From: Acidobacteriota bacterium
GTDB lineage: Bacteria; Acidobacteriota; UBA6911; RPQK01; JAJDTT01
NCBI GenBank assembly: GCA_028874215.1
Contig: JAPPLF010000015.1
Location: forward strand, 1-47,313
DNA length: 47,313 bases
Reading direction: 5' to 3'
Each line of letters starts with the position of its first letter. Position 1 is the stretch's first letter. Below the pieces are notes generated by a model, which saw nothing but the letters and a program-made list of their open reading frames with translations, ran no database searches and was not told the origin of the DNA. This document shows positions 13,820 through 23,637 of this stretch, one piece after another. Both the position numbers and the translations under genes were made by a program.

Positions 13820-16081
13820 ATGTCGGGGAGAAGAAGACACCGGAGGTCGCCTCCTGGTCCTGCCGCCCGTCTCTGGCGGCCGGACCTGCTCTACCCGTGC
13901 TTCCTCCTGGCCCTCGTCCTGGGCCTCTACTGGAACACGCTGGGCCACGATTTCGTCCACGACGACCTCACCCTGATTCAGCAGAACCGGACGGTGACGG
14001 AGCAGCGTTGGGGCGAGATCCTGAGTCCCCGGGTCTACCGGCCGGTCCGCACCCTCACCTACGCCCTGAACTATTGGGCGGGCGGGCTGGACCCCACCGG
14101 GTACCACCTCTTCAACCTGCTCCTGCACGCTCTGAATTCGCTGCTGGTCTACTGGCTCTTCCGGGCCGTCACCGGCCGCCGGACGCTGGCGTTGGCCGGA
14201 GCGCTCCTCTTTGCCGCCCACCCGGTTCAGACCGCCGCCACGGCCTACGTTTCGGGACGGAAAGACCTGTTGGCCGCCTTCTTCATCCTCGGGGGGTGCC
14301 TGTCATTCCTCTCCTACCGGGACTCGGGTCGGCGCCGGTATCTCGTTGTCTGTCTCGCCTGCCTGGTGGTGGGCGTCCTGGCCAAGGAACTGGTCATCGT
14401 CCTTCCGGCGCTGCTCCTGCTGTTGGACCTGTGCCGGACGGGCCGGTCCCGGGACCCGGGGGGCGAGCCGGCCACGGTCCGCATCGTCCGCGCTCTCCTG
14501 CGTTCCCGGATCGCCTACGCTCTGGGTTTTCTCCTGGCCGCGGTTTCGTTCTACTACGCCCTTTATCTGAGTCCGGCCAGCCGCATGGAGGGTCTGTGGG
14601 GTGGGAGCCTGGCGGCCCACGCCGGCACCTCCTTCAAGCTGTTCTCCCACTACCTGGCGCTGGCGGTATTCCCTCACCCCTTGATCGCGGACTACAGCGG
14701 AGAGGTGTTTCCCCTCTCTCCCGGGTTCGCCGACGCGGCGACGCTGCTGGCGGTGCTCCTGCTGGCGGCCTTCATCGCCTCCGCCGTCTGGCTCTACCCT
14801 TCCCGGCCCCTGGTCTCGCTGGGAATGGGCTGGTTCCTGACGGCGTTGGCGCCGGTGCTCCAGATCGTCCCCTTTCACGAGTTGGCGGCCGACCACTTTC
14901 TCTATGTCCCGCTGATCGGGGTTTGCCTCGTGGGTGGGTTGACCGTGGACTACGTCTCCCGGGAAAGGGGTTACAGGGAGCTGGCCCTGGGAGTTCTGGC
15001 GCTGGTCCTGGTCGTCTTCTCGGTGCGCACCGTGGGGCGCAACCGGGACTGGGCCGACGTCGAGACCCTGTGGCGGGCGACCCTGGAACAGGCGCCCGGG
15101 TCGTACCGCGCCCACAGCAATCTGGCGGTCACCTACATGGGGAAGCAGGAGCCGGAGGCGGCCCTGAAACACACTCTGAGAGCCTTGGAGCTCAATCCCG
15201 GACGGGCCCTGGAGTGGAGCAATCTGAGCGCCCTGTACGTCCAACTGGCGGAACGGGCGCGAGCGCAAAGGAAATACGACCTGGCGTCGAGTCTGCTGGA
15301 CAAGTGCCGCGAGGCGGCGGAAGAAGCCCTGGAGAGAGACGACTCGAACTTCATGAGCCTGGCCAACATGGGGAACTGCTTCGAGAAGGAGGCCGAGGTC
15401 GCCGTCGACACGGGAGAGACGGAGGAGGTCGTGCTGCTGCGGCAGACTGCGTTGAGCTACTTCCAGAGGTCTCTCAAGTTCCGGAACCGCGAACCCTCCG
15501 CCCGCATGGTCTGGCTGTCGATCGGAGGCATCTTCCTGGACCAGGCCCGCGTAGCCCACAGTCAGCGGGTCGAAGCCTTCAACAAGGGCGAGTTCCGACG
15601 ATTGCAGGAGTTCGAGAAGCAGGCCAACGAGCTCTACGAACAGGCGATCGTCCATTTCAAGAAATTCGTGGAGGCCTATCCCGGCAGCCGCCAGGGACAG
15701 CTCAACCTGGGACTCTGCTACGTTCACCTGAAGAAATTCCAGGAGGCCGTTCCACACCTGGAGCGGGCCGTCCGCCTCCGGGCCGAGCCGGAGAGCGTGA
15801 ACCTGCTGGCCCACTGCTACGACCGGACGGGCGACGGCGACCGGGCCGTCCGCCTCTACCGGCAGTCGATTCGCCTTCGGGCCGCGGCCGAGACCCATTA
15901 CAATCTGGGCGTGCTCCTCCGGCGCCGGGGTGAGCTGGCGGAGGCGGAGAAGAATCTGAAGCGCGCCCTGGAGTTGTCGCCGTCCAAGGACCTGGCCCGC
16001 AAGATCGGTATCGTGCGGGGCCTCATTCAAGACCATGTACGCCGATCACAAGATCACGGTCGTCATCCCCTGCCTCAATGA
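13820..16081 (+). CDS. Multi-pass GT-C-like membrane protein with TPR domain
   Basis: A 753-residue protein. Residues about 20-400 contain some ten hydrophobic segments starting LLYPCFLLALVLGLYWNTLG. The first loop has HDFVHDDLTLIQQNRTV with the acidic pair expected of GT-C/PMT-like enzymes, followed by YRPVRTLTYALNYWAGGLDP and GYHLFNLLLHALNSLL. From about residue 425 it becomes tetratricopeptide repeats (SNLAVTYMGKQEPEAALKHT, YNLGVLLRRRGELAEAEKNL). This TMTC-like architecture suggests a lipid-linked sugar transferase with a periplasmic TPR platform for protein or glycan partners. It begins two bases after the previous stop and overlaps the next gene by 47 bases. Confidence 0.88.
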   Translation: MSGRRRHRRSPPGPAARLWRPDLLYPCFLLALVLGLYWNTLGHDFVHDDLTLIQQNRTVTEQRWGEILSPRVYRPVRTLTYALNYWAGGLDPTGYHLFNLLLHALNSLLVYWLFRAVTGRRTLALAGALLFAAHPVQTAATAYVSGRKDLLAAFFILGGCLSFLSYRDSGRRRYLVVCLACLVVGVLAKELVIVLPALLLLLDLCRTGRSRDPGGEPATVRIVRALLRSRIAYALGFLLAAVSFYYALYLSPASRMEGLWGGSLAAHAGTSFKLFSHYLALAVFPHPLIADYSGEVFPLSPGFADAATLLAVLLLAAFIASAVWLYPSRPLVSLGMGWFLTALAPVLQIVPFHELAADHFLYVPLIGVCLVGGLTVDYVSRERGYRELALGVLALVLVVFSVRTVGRNRDWADVETLWRATLEQAPGSYRAHSNLAVTYMGKQEPEAALKHTLRALELNPGRALEWSNLSALYVQLAERARAQRKYDLASSLLDKCREAAEEALERDDSNFMSLANMGNCFEKEAEVAVDTGETEEVVLLRQTALSYFQRSLKFRNREPSARMVWLSIGGIFLDQARVAHSQRVEAFNKGEFRRLQEFEKQANELYEQAIVHFKKFVEAYPGSRQGQLNLGLCYVHLKKFQEAVPHLERAVRLRAEPESVNLLAHCYDRTGDGDRAVRLYRQSIRLRAAAETHYNLGVLLRRRGELAEAEKNLKRALELSPSKDLARKIGIVRGLIQDHVRRSQDHGRHPLPQ

Positions 16082-16709
16082 GGAGGAGGGGATCCGCATG
16101 GTCCTGGAGCGGATCCCCCGGTTCGTGGACGAGGTCATCGTGGTGGACAACGGCTCCACCGACGCCACGGCCGAGATCGCCGCGGGTCTGGGGGCCCGCG
16201 TGATCCGGGAGGACGTGCGCGGGTATGGCCGCGCCTACAAGACGGGCCTGCTCCACGCCCAGGGGGACATCATCGTGACGCTGGACGGGGACCACTCCTA
16301 CCCCGTCGACTCCCTCTCCTACCTGATCGAGGCGCTCATGGGCGCCGACGTGGGCTTCGTCTCCGCTTCCCGGTTCCCGGTGCAGAACCCCAAGGCCATG
16401 TCCTGGACCAGCTTCGTCGGAAACAAGTGCCTGAGCGTGGTCCTCTCGGTTTTGTTCCTGCGCCGGGTCCGGGACTCCCAGTCGGGGATGTGGATCTTCT
16501 ACCGGGAGGCGTTGGAGAACATGAACCTGGTCAGCGACGGGATGGCCTTCTCCGAGGAGATCAAGATCGAAGCCATGCGCCATCCCCGGATCGGCTTCAA
16601 GGAGATCCCCATCAACTACTCGAACCGCGCCGGAGAGGTGAAGCTCCGGCCCTGGAGAGACGGTTGGAGCAACCTGGTCTTCCTCTTCAAGAAACGGTTC
16701 GGAGGGTGA
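16035..16709 (+). CDS. Family 2 glycosyltransferase, polyprenyl-phosphate type, no membrane anchor
   Basis: A 224-residue soluble GT2: ITVVIPCLNEEEGIRMVLER, VIVVDNGSTDATAEIAAGLG, VTLDGDHSYPVDSL (DxD), then RDSQSGMWIFYREAL and EEIKIEAMRHPRIGFKEIPI. These motifs fit DPM1/dolichyl-phosphate glucosyltransferase-like enzymes. Unlike the gene at 11704 there are no C-terminal membrane helices, so any membrane contact would be peripheral. The ATG at 16035 lies inside the end of the TPR gene, and the stop overlaps the following GTG. Confidence 0.92.
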   Translation: MYADHKITVVIPCLNEEEGIRMVLERIPRFVDEVIVVDNGSTDATAEIAAGLGARVIREDVRGYGRAYKTGLLHAQGDIIVTLDGDHSYPVDSLSYLIEALMGADVGFVSASRFPVQNPKAMSWTSFVGNKCLSVVLSVLFLRRVRDSQSGMWIFYREALENMNLVSDGMAFSEEIKIEAMRHPRIGFKEIPINYSNRAGEVKLRPWRDGWSNLVFLFKKRFGG

Positions 16710-17680
16710 ACGTGGATCCGGACGCCACCCTCTCCTGCCCCGTCTGCCGGTTTCCCCGCTGCCGGTTCTGGCGCCGCCTGGAGGACCGGTTCTTCCGGGT
16801 CACGCGCGCCACGTTTCCCCTCTACCGCTGTCCGGAATGCGGACTCCGTTTCCAACGGGCGTCCGCCGTTGCCGACCGGATCCCCGGCTTCTACCCGCCC
16901 GGCTACTGGTGGGACCCGGAGGGGGACCCCCGGGGCGTGGAGGGTCTCTACCGGGAGTGGGTCCTGCGGCGCGACCAATTGCGCTTCGTCCTCTCGGCGG
17001 CCCCGCCGGAGAAGGGCCGCCGCCTCCTGGACATCGGCTGCGGCAGCGGCACCTTTCTGAAGCTGGCCCGGGAGGCCGGTTTCCGGGTCAAGGGACTGGA
17101 GGCCTCCCCCGAGGCGGGGGAGGCGGCGGAGAAGATCCTGCCGGGCCGGGTGGTGGTGGGAGACGAACGGGACCTGATCCGCGGCGGCGCCACGTTCCAC
17201 GTGCTCACCCTCTTTCACGTCCTGGAACACCTGCCCCGGCCGCTGGACTACCTTCGGCGGATCCGCCGGCTCCTGGCCGATGACGGCGGTCTGGTGGTCC
17301 AGGTTCCCAACAGCCACAGCATCCAGGCGGCGCTCCTGGGCTCCCGCTGGTACGGCCTGGACTGTCCCCGCCACATTCACAACTTCACGTCGCGGGCGCT
17401 CATCGAGCTGCTTGGGCGCGCCGGCTTCCGGGTTCGCCGCGTGCGCCACTTCTCCCTGCGCGACAACGCCGCCGCCCTGGTCTCCAGCCTCTTCCCGGGC
17501 CTCGATCCCATGTCCCGGAAGGTCCGCCTGCTGCGAGAGGAGAAGCGGGCGCGCTCCCGGGGGCTCCTTGCCACGGAGGCCGTCTATTTCGGGCTCCTGC
17601 TCCTGGCCCAGCCCCTTGCCGCCACGGAAGCGGCCCTGGGACGGGGCGCCACCGTGACGGTCTTCGCCACCGCCGAATAA
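16706..17680 (+). CDS. Class I SAM methyltransferase with N-terminal zinc-finger-like motif
   Basis: A 324-residue protein. The first 45 residues contain CPVC and CPECG, a likely zinc-binding unit also seen in sugar C-methyltransferase relatives. The methyltransferase core has LLDIGCGSGTFLKLAREAGF (motif I), VKGLEASPEAGEAA, LTLFHVLEHLPRPLDYLRRI and QVPNSHSIQAALLGSRWYGL. The start is GTG at 16706, overlapping the previous stop by four bases; a second GTG two codons later is an alternative. It probably methylates a sugar or lipid-linked intermediate of the same pathway. Confidence 0.9.
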   Translation: MNVDPDATLSCPVCRFPRCRFWRRLEDRFFRVTRATFPLYRCPECGLRFQRASAVADRIPGFYPPGYWWDPEGDPRGVEGLYREWVLRRDQLRFVLSAAPPEKGRRLLDIGCGSGTFLKLAREAGFRVKGLEASPEAGEAAEKILPGRVVVGDERDLIRGGATFHVLTLFHVLEHLPRPLDYLRRIRRLLADDGGLVVQVPNSHSIQAALLGSRWYGLDCPRHIHNFTSRALIELLGRAGFRVRRVRHFSLRDNAAALVSSLFPGLDPMSRKVRLLREEKRARSRGLLATEAVYFGLLLLAQPLAATEAALGRGATVTVFATAE

Positions 17681-17703
17681 TCCTCCGAACCACCCACGAG
17701 CGA

Positions 17704-17724
17704 GGGCGGGGGCGGGGGCGGGGG
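17704..17724 (+). other. G-quadruplex-like G-run array
   Basis: Four runs of three to five G residues separated by single C residues, immediately before a hairpin element and just after the methyltransferase stop. It meets the classical four-run sequence rule; folding is not demonstrated. Confidence 0.55.
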
Positions 17725-17744
17725 CGGCGGTTTCCTAACCGCCG
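17725..17744 (+). repeat. REP-like hairpin, CGGCGGTT type
   Basis: Arms CGGCGGTT/AACCGCCG around TCCT. A second right-arm copy (TAACCGCCGAACTCCCC) follows at about 17755, a partial duplication. Confidence 0.87.
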
Positions 17745-17855
17745 AACTCCCCCGTAACCGCCGAACTCCCCCTGGCACGCGGATTGCCTCACAGAGAACC
17801 GGACCGGAATTGTCCAATCCGGCTCCGGGAGAGTAGACTTGCAGTGAGTATTACA

Positions 17856-18134
17856 ATGACGTTTGAAGTCACGGTCATTATCGTTTCGCTCGGTGGCCTT
17901 TATCTGACCACCACCGGCCTCATCCTCACCCAATTCCGGGCCGGTCATCGGGATCTCAGCGGACAACTGGCGGACATCCGGTCGGATCTTCGTGACGCTG
18001 CTGTTGAAATCACCGAAATCCGTGACCGCATCGCCCAGGTCGAAGTCACGCTGACCCAACGCATCGCCCGCGTCGAAGGCAATGTGGACGTGCTCCGGGA
18101 GTACATCATGGGAAAAGGACGCGAGGCTGTCTGA
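17856..18134 (+). CDS. Small membrane-anchored coiled-coil protein (divergent member)
   Basis: A 92-residue protein: a hydrophobic N-terminal helix (VTVIIVSLGGLYLTTTGLIL) followed by a charged helix DLSGQLADIRSDLRDAAVEI, TEIRDRIAQVEVTLTQRIAR. The architecture and the EIRDRIAQVE motif resemble the ELRERMAHVEGLL signature of the four copies near the left end, but the sequence is much more diverged. I prefer the ATG at 17856; a GTG four codons upstream (17844), with GGGAGAG before it, is an alternative. Function unknown. Confidence 0.72.
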   Translation: MTFEVTVIIVSLGGLYLTTTGLILTQFRAGHRDLSGQLADIRSDLRDAAVEITEIRDRIAQVEVTLTQRIARVEGNVDVLREYIMGKGREAV

Positions 18135-18162
18135 GCCCCCTGGCATTCCGGGTCCATGACCA

Positions 18163-19221
18163 TTGGCCGATTCTCCGAAACGCAGTAGGAAACTTGTTTC
18201 CGTCGTCGTGGTGAATTACGGCCGAGCCGAACTGCTCCGCGCCTGCCTGCAATCTCTCCTGGACCAGACTTGGCCCCGCCTGGAAATCCTGGTGGTCGAC
18301 AACGGATCCCGGGACCACAGCACGGAAGTCGCCTCCTCTTTCGCGGACCGCGGAATCCGGCTTCTGGCCCTCACCGAAAACCGGGGTTTCGCCGCCGCCG
18401 TCAATCTGGGGGTCCGCCGGGCCCGGGGCGAACTGGTGGCCCTGCTGAACAACGACGCCTTGGCGTCGCCCGAATGGGTCGAGCAACTGGTGTCCGGCCT
18501 CGACGCCTCGCCGGACGTGGGCATGTGCGCCTCCAAGATCCTCTTTTACGGGTCCGGCGTCATCGACAAGGCGGGCCATCTCATCTTTCCGGACGGGCAG
18601 AACCGGGGCCGGGGCACCGGCGAGCCGGACCGGGGCCAGTACGACCGGAGCCGGGAGGTCCTGGCGGCGGACGGCTGCGCCGCCCTCTACCGCAAGGAAG
18701 TCCTGAAGCAGGCGGGCGGCTTCGACGAGAATTTCTTCGCCTACGCGGAGGACGCCGACCTGGGGCTCCGGGCCCGCTGGCTGGGCTGGCGCTGCCGCTA
18801 CGTGCACGGGGCGGTGGTGCATCATCACCACTCCTCGACGCTGGGTCCCTACTCGCCCCGGAAGATCTACTGGGTGGAGCGGAACCGGATCTGGCTGGCG
18901 CTCAAGAACTTCCCCCTTCCCCTCCTGCTCCTGAACCCCTTTTTCACCATCTATCGTCTGGCCTGGAACCTCTGTGCGGCGCTGCTCCGCCGGGGGCCCG
19001 CCGGCAACTTCCGCCGCGAAGGCTCGCTGTGGCTCCTGCTCCGGGTCCAGCTCCGGGCCTGGCGGGACGCCCTCGCCGGCGCCGGCACGATGCTCCGGGA
19101 ACGCCGCCGCATCCGGTCCATCCGCAAGATCGGAGACCTGGAATTTTGCCGCCACCTGTTCCGCTTCCGCATCTCCGCCTACCGCCTCGCCTTCGGGGAC
19201 AAGGAGCGGCGACATCCTTGA
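18163..19221 (+). CDS. Family 2 glycosyltransferase
   Basis: A 352-residue GT2: LVSVVVVNYGRAELLRACLQ, ILVVDNGSRDHS, ALLNNDALASPEW (NND metal site), FFAYAEDADLGLRARWLGWR. It resembles the minus-strand glycosyltransferases at 488 and 1791, with hydrophobic residues near 250 (FPLPLLLLNPFFTIYRLAW) that may associate with the membrane. The start appears to be TTG at 18163, because the nearby ATG at 18156 is out of frame and later codons would cut into the first strand. The last residues (RRHP) are encoded by half of a hairpin element (GCGGCGACATCCT), which seems to have supplied the stop. Confidence 0.9.
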   Translation: MADSPKRSRKLVSVVVVNYGRAELLRACLQSLLDQTWPRLEILVVDNGSRDHSTEVASSFADRGIRLLALTENRGFAAAVNLGVRRARGELVALLNNDALASPEWVEQLVSGLDASPDVGMCASKILFYGSGVIDKAGHLIFPDGQNRGRGTGEPDRGQYDRSREVLAADGCAALYRKEVLKQAGGFDENFFAYAEDADLGLRARWLGWRCRYVHGAVVHHHHSSTLGPYSPRKIYWVERNRIWLALKNFPLPLLLLNPFFTIYRLAWNLCAALLRRGPAGNFRREGSLWLLLRVQLRAWRDALAGAGTMLRERRRIRSIRKIGDLEFCRHLFRFRISAYRLAFGDKERRHP

Positions 19222-19271
19222 AGTGTGATAGTGTTCCCTCCTGCCGTGCCTCTCCGGCCGCAGCGTTCCGA

Positions 19272-19343
19272 GCTGGCGTAGCTCAAGGGTAGAGCAACTG
19301 ATTTGTAATCAGTAGGTTGGGGGTTCGATTCCCTTCGCCAGCT
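19272..19343 (+). tRNA. tRNA-Thr(TGT)
   Basis: Acceptor GCTGGCG/CGCCAGC, anticodon stem ACTGA/TCAGT with loop TTTGTAA giving anticodon TGT, and T-loop TTCGATT. CCA is not encoded. Confidence 0.95.
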
Positions 19344-19408
19344 CTCCCTCTCCGCCAAGCCGGACCCGCGTGTCCCGGCCGGCGGCTTGAGACCGTCCCA
19401 ATTTGTGT

Positions 19409-19437
19409 TTGATACGGTCCACCGAAGTGCGTATAAT
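19409..19437 (+). promoter_or_regulatory. Sigma-70-type promoter of the tRNA-tuf operon
   Basis: TTGATA at 19409-19414 and TATAAT at 19432-19437 with exactly 17 bases between. It lies about 115 bases before tRNA-Tyr, so it probably drives tRNA-Tyr/Gly/Thr, tuf and perhaps the genes beyond. Confidence 0.75.
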
Positions 19438-19552
19438 GTGGCACTTCCCGTATCCTCCCTGGCAATCAGGCTGTTTTCCAGGAAGGTGGGGTGCACTGGA
19501 AGGAGCAAAACGGCGGAGCGGACGGGGATCGGAGATTCCCCGATTGCAATGA

Positions 19553-19637
19553 GGAGGGGTGGTCGAGTGGACAAAGGCAACGGGCTGTAAACCCGTCGCC
19601 CTTCGGGGCTACGCAGGTTCGAATCCTGCCCCCTCCA
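19553..19637 (+). tRNA. tRNA-Tyr(GTA)
   Basis: Acceptor GGAGGGG/CCCCTCC, anticodon stem CGGG/CCCG with loop CTGTAAA (anticodon GTA), a long variable arm typical of tRNA-Tyr, and T-stem GCAGG/CCTGC. Confidence 0.95.
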
Positions 19638-19649
19638 GACTTGGCGGAG

Positions 19650-19669
19650 CGGCGGTTTTCTTACCGCCG
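19650..19669 (+). repeat. REP-like hairpin, CGGCGGT type
   Basis: Arms CGGCGGT/ACCGCCG around TTTCTT, preceded by GGAG, 12 bases after tRNA-Tyr. It could affect 3' processing or act as a partial terminator. Confidence 0.82.
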
Positions 19670-19776
19670 GATCCATTGCCGCAAGGGAAGAAACCTGGCC
19701 GGTTCCGGAGTCAAGCCGACAATCGGAATGGTCTAGCTTGAGAGATCGGACTGAGAGTTTTCGCATACGGTCGAGA

Positions 19777-19852
19777 GCGGGAGTAACTCAGTTGGTAGAG
19801 TAATAGCCTTCCAAGCTATCGGTCGCGGGTTCGAGTCCCGTCTCCCGCTCCA
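19777..19852 (+). tRNA. tRNA-Gly(TCC)
   Basis: Acceptor GCGGGAG/CTCCCGC, anticodon stem ATAGC/GCTAT with loop CTTCCAA (anticodon TCC), discriminator T and encoded CCA at 19850-19852. Confidence 0.95.
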
Positions 19853-19892
19853 ACAGTGGCCTCGTGGACAACAGCTGGCGAGACGGGTATGT

Positions 19893-19964
<72 letters not shown>

Positions 19965-20002
19965 TTCCAACTGACAGCCAAAGGTAATTCAGGAGTTCCA
20001 TC

Positions 20003-21190
<1,188 letters not shown>

Positions 21191-21194
21191 GGCG

Positions 21195-21344
21195 ATGCGC
21201 GACATCATCACGCTCCGATGCATCGAGTGCAATCGGAAAAATTATAGTACGACCAAGAACAAGAAGACTCAGCGAGGTCGGCTTGAGCTGAGAAAGTACT
21301 GCAGTTGGTGTCGTCGCCACGTGGCTCACCGCGAGGCGCGATAA
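21195..21344 (+). CDS. rpmG: Ribosomal protein L33
   Basis: A 49-residue protein, MRDIITLRCIECNRKNY at the start and RLELRKYCSWCRRHVAHREA at the end. The four cysteines (CIEC and CSWC) mark the zinc-binding form of L33, a large-subunit protein near the E site. The ATG is four bases after the tuf stop, and tRNA-Trp follows directly, the standard order. Confidence 0.97.
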   Translation: MRDIITLRCIECNRKNYSTTKNKKTQRGRLELRKYCSWCRRHVAHREAR

Positions 21345-21356
21345 ATGGTTTTCAAC

Positions 21357-21434
21357 AGGCCAGTAGCTCAAAGTTGGTAGAGCGCCGGTCTCCAAAACCG
21401 GATGTTGGGGGTTCGAGTCCCTCCTGGCCTGCCA
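21357..21434 (+). tRNA. tRNA-Trp(CCA)
   Basis: Acceptor AGGCCAG/CTGGCCT, anticodon stem CCGGT/ACCGG with loop CTCCAAA (anticodon CCA), and encoded 3' CCA. The D-loop is slightly long. Located between rpmG and secE as expected. Confidence 0.95.
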
Positions 21435-21471
21435 ATTTTGGGACCCTGAGCGGCTTGGGTCCGGAACCGTC

Positions 21472-21687
21472 ATGTTGGAAAAACTTGCGAGCGCTCCCAC
21501 GAGGCTGAAGAGCTTCTATTTCGACGTGAAGAGGGAATTGCGGAAGGTCACCTGGCCCGGCCGCAACGAGGTCTATGGAACCACTGCGGTGGTGCTGATC
21601 AGCGTTTTCTTCTTCGGGTTCTATCTCTTCTTCGTGGACATGATTCTGAGCAACCTCGTGGACCGGGTGTTCGAGTTTTTCCGGTAA
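21472..21687 (+). CDS. secE: Preprotein translocase subunit SecE
   Basis: A 71-residue single-span form. The amphipathic region FYFDVKRELRKVTWPGRNEV carries the conserved KVTWP motif, followed by one membrane helix (AVVLISVFFFGFYLFFVDMI). It clamps SecY in the SecYEG channel. Between tRNA-Trp and nusG, the normal position. Confidence 0.97.
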   Translation: MLEKLASAPTRLKSFYFDVKRELRKVTWPGRNEVYGTTAVVLISVFFFGFYLFFVDMILSNLVDRVFEFFR

Positions 21688-21784
21688 CGAACGTGTTTTC
21701 CCCGGAGCCGGGTCCGGGACGCTGCGGAGCGGAATGACCGGCTCCGCGACAAGAAGGAAGGAGGGTTCGCCGTTGGAGGATTCC

Positions 21785-22339
21785 ATGGGTGGCTCGGGCG
21801 AATCCGCACTCCCCAAGAAGTGGTACATCATCCACACCTATTCCGGTTTCGAGCGGAAGGTGGCCGAGGGTTTCATGAACCGGGTGCAGGCCTACGGTCT
21901 GCACGGAAAGATCGGCCAGATCCTGATTCCCACCGAGGATGTCGTGGAGATGCGCGGCGGCAAGAAGGTCGTCACTTCCAAGCTCTTTTTTCCCGGATAC
22001 ATCCTGGTGGAGATGGAACTGACGGACGAGACCTGGCACCTGGTTCGCAACACCCCCAAGGTGAGCGGCTTCGTCAGTCAGGGCAACAAGCCCACGCCCC
22101 TGACCGAGGAAGAGGTCAACCAGGTGGTTCAGCGGGTGTCGACGGCCGCCGAGAAGCCCAAGCCCAAGTTCATGTTCGACAAGAACGACATGGTCAAGAT
22201 CATCGACGGCCCGTTCTCCAACTTCACCGGAGAAGTCGAGGACGTGAACGTGGAACGCAGCACCCTGAAGGTCATGGTGACCATCTTCGGAAGGCCGACA
22301 CCAGTGGAGTTGGAGTTCATACAAGTAGAAAAGCTCTAA
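21785..22339 (+). CDS. nusG: Transcription termination/antitermination factor NusG
   Basis: 184 residues from this start. NGN domain: [66 protein letters not shown]-terminal KOW domain: [20 protein letters not shown]. It binds RNA polymerase and couples transcription to Rho or ribosomes. I chose the ATG at 21785 (GGAGG six bases upstream). A TTG at 21773, also behind a GGAGGG, or an ATG at 21734 would add 4 or 17 residues of non-conserved leader. Confidence 0.97.
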   Translation: MGGSGESALPKKWYIIHTYSGFERKVAEGFMNRVQAYGLHGKIGQILIPTEDVVEMRGGKKVVTSKLFFPGYILVEMELTDETWHLVRNTPKVSGFVSQGNKPTPLTEEEVNQVVQRVSTAAEKPKPKFMFDKNDMVKIIDGPFSNFTGEVEDVNVERSTLKVMVTIFGRPTPVELEFIQVEKL

Positions 22340-22349
22340 GGAGCTGGGG

Positions 22350-22369
22350 CGGCGGTTTCCTAACCGCCG
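22350..22369 (+). repeat. REP-like hairpin between nusG and rplK
   Basis: Arms CGGCGGTT/AACCGCCG around TCCT, eleven bases after the nusG stop and 28 before the rplK start, inside the ribosomal-protein operon. Confidence 0.87.
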
Positions 22370-22397
22370 AACTCTTCGTAAGCGCACAGGAGAACCT

Positions 22398-22835
22398 ATG
22401 GCCAGACGCAGAGGCAAACGCGTGATCGGAATGGTCAAGCTCCAGATCCCGGCCGGCAAGGCGACCCCGGCGCCCCCGGTGGGGCCGGCCCTGGGCCAGC
22501 AGGGCGTCAACATCATGGATTTCTGCAAGGCCTTCAACGCCAAGACCAGCTCCGACGAGGGGTTGATCATTCCGGTGGTCATCACCGTCTACCACGACCG
22601 GAGCTACAGCTTCATCACCAAGACGCCGCTGGCCGCGGTCCTGTTGAAACGCGCCGCCGGAATCGCCAAGGGGTCGCCGGAGCCCAATAAGAGCAAGGTC
22701 GCCCGGGTGACCATGGGGCAGGTGGAGGAGATCGCACGGATCAAGATGGCCGACCTGAACGCCGGCGACATGGAGGCGGCCTCGCGGATCATCATGGGGA
22801 CGGCCCGGAGCATGGGAGTCGAGGTCGGTCCGTAG
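22398..22835 (+). CDS. rplK: Ribosomal protein L11
   Basis: A 145-residue protein, full length: [20 protein letters not shown] in the N-terminal domain and the rRNA-binding C-terminal domain with [20 protein letters not shown] ending RSMGVEV. It forms the GTPase-associated centre with L10/L12. AGGAGAACCT precedes the ATG. Fifteen bases separate it from rplA. Confidence 0.99.
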   Translation: MARRRGKRVIGMVKLQIPAGKATPAPPVGPALGQQGVNIMDFCKAFNAKTSSDEGLIIPVVITVYHDRSYSFITKTPLAAVLLKRAAGIAKGSPEPNKSKVARVTMGQVEEIARIKMADLNAGDMEAASRIIMGTARSMGVEVGP

Positions 22836-22850
22836 TCAGGAGCATTCCGG

Positions 22851-23540
22851 ATGGCTGGAAAGAAATACCTGGAAGCGAAGAAGAAGGTCGAACCCCGGGA
22901 ATACTCGCTGGAGGACGCGGTCCAGCTCCTGCAGCAGATCAAGTTCACCCGTTTCGACGAGACCTTGGAGATCGCACTCCGTCTCGGCGTCGATCCCCGG
23001 CACGCGGACCAGATGGTCCGAGGCACCGTGGTGCTGCCTCACGGCCTGGGCAAGGCGGCGACGGTCTGCGTCATCGCCTCGGGAGAAAGGGTGAAGGAAG
23101 CCGAGGCGGCGGGTGCCGACATCGTGGGCGGCGACGAGATCGTGGAGCGGATCCAGAAGGGCTGGCTCGATTTCGATGCCGTCGTGGCCACCCCCGACAT
23201 GATGAAGCTGGTGGGGAGGCTGGGAAGGATCCTGGGTCCCCGCGGGATGATGCCCAATCCCAAGGCGGGAACCGTCACCTTCGACGTGGGCCATGCCGTG
23301 CAGGAGATCAAGGCCGGAAAGGTGGAGTTCAGGGTGGACCGGAACGGCGTCATCCATGCTCCCCTGGGGCAGATTTCGTTCTCCGCCGACCACTTGGTCT
23401 CCAATGCCCTCAGCTTGATCACGGCGGTGGTCAGGGCCCGGCCGGCGGCGGCCAAGGGGCAGTATCTCAGGACCATCTACCTTTCGTCCACCATGAGCCC
23501 CGGGGTGAAGGTGGACGCCAATCGTGTGGAGGCAGCGTAA
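22851..23540 (+). CDS. rplA: Ribosomal protein L1
   Basis: A 229-residue protein forming the L1 stalk: [52 protein letters not shown] (the highly conserved L1 signature), and [16 protein letters not shown]. Standard length. In other bacteria L1 represses its own operon by binding the mRNA; a copy of that site was not identified here. Confidence 0.99.
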   Translation: MAGKKYLEAKKKVEPREYSLEDAVQLLQQIKFTRFDETLEIALRLGVDPRHADQMVRGTVVLPHGLGKAATVCVIASGERVKEAEAAGADIVGGDEIVERIQKGWLDFDAVVATPDMMKLVGRLGRILGPRGMMPNPKAGTVTFDVGHAVQEIKAGKVEFRVDRNGVIHAPLGQISFSADHLVSNALSLITAVVRARPAAAKGQYLRTIYLSSTMSPGVKVDANRVEAA

Positions 23541-23637
23541 GGGCGCGTCCCGGGCCCCGGGCGCCGGACGGAAATGATCCGGCGGCGGCTCGGACCGGAC
23601 CCCGCGAAGCCCCGCCTGAAGAAAGAGGCAGGTCGCA

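Noticed and set aside
14303-16036. 577-codon minus-strand frame opposite the TPR protein
   Set aside because: Shadow frame; the plus strand shows membrane segments and TPRs and is operon-coupled on both sides.
23541-23637. L10-leader regulatory RNA
   Set aside because: The position is right and GC-rich pairing is possible, but I could not identify the conserved kink-turn and internal-loop bases, so it is not listed as a feature.
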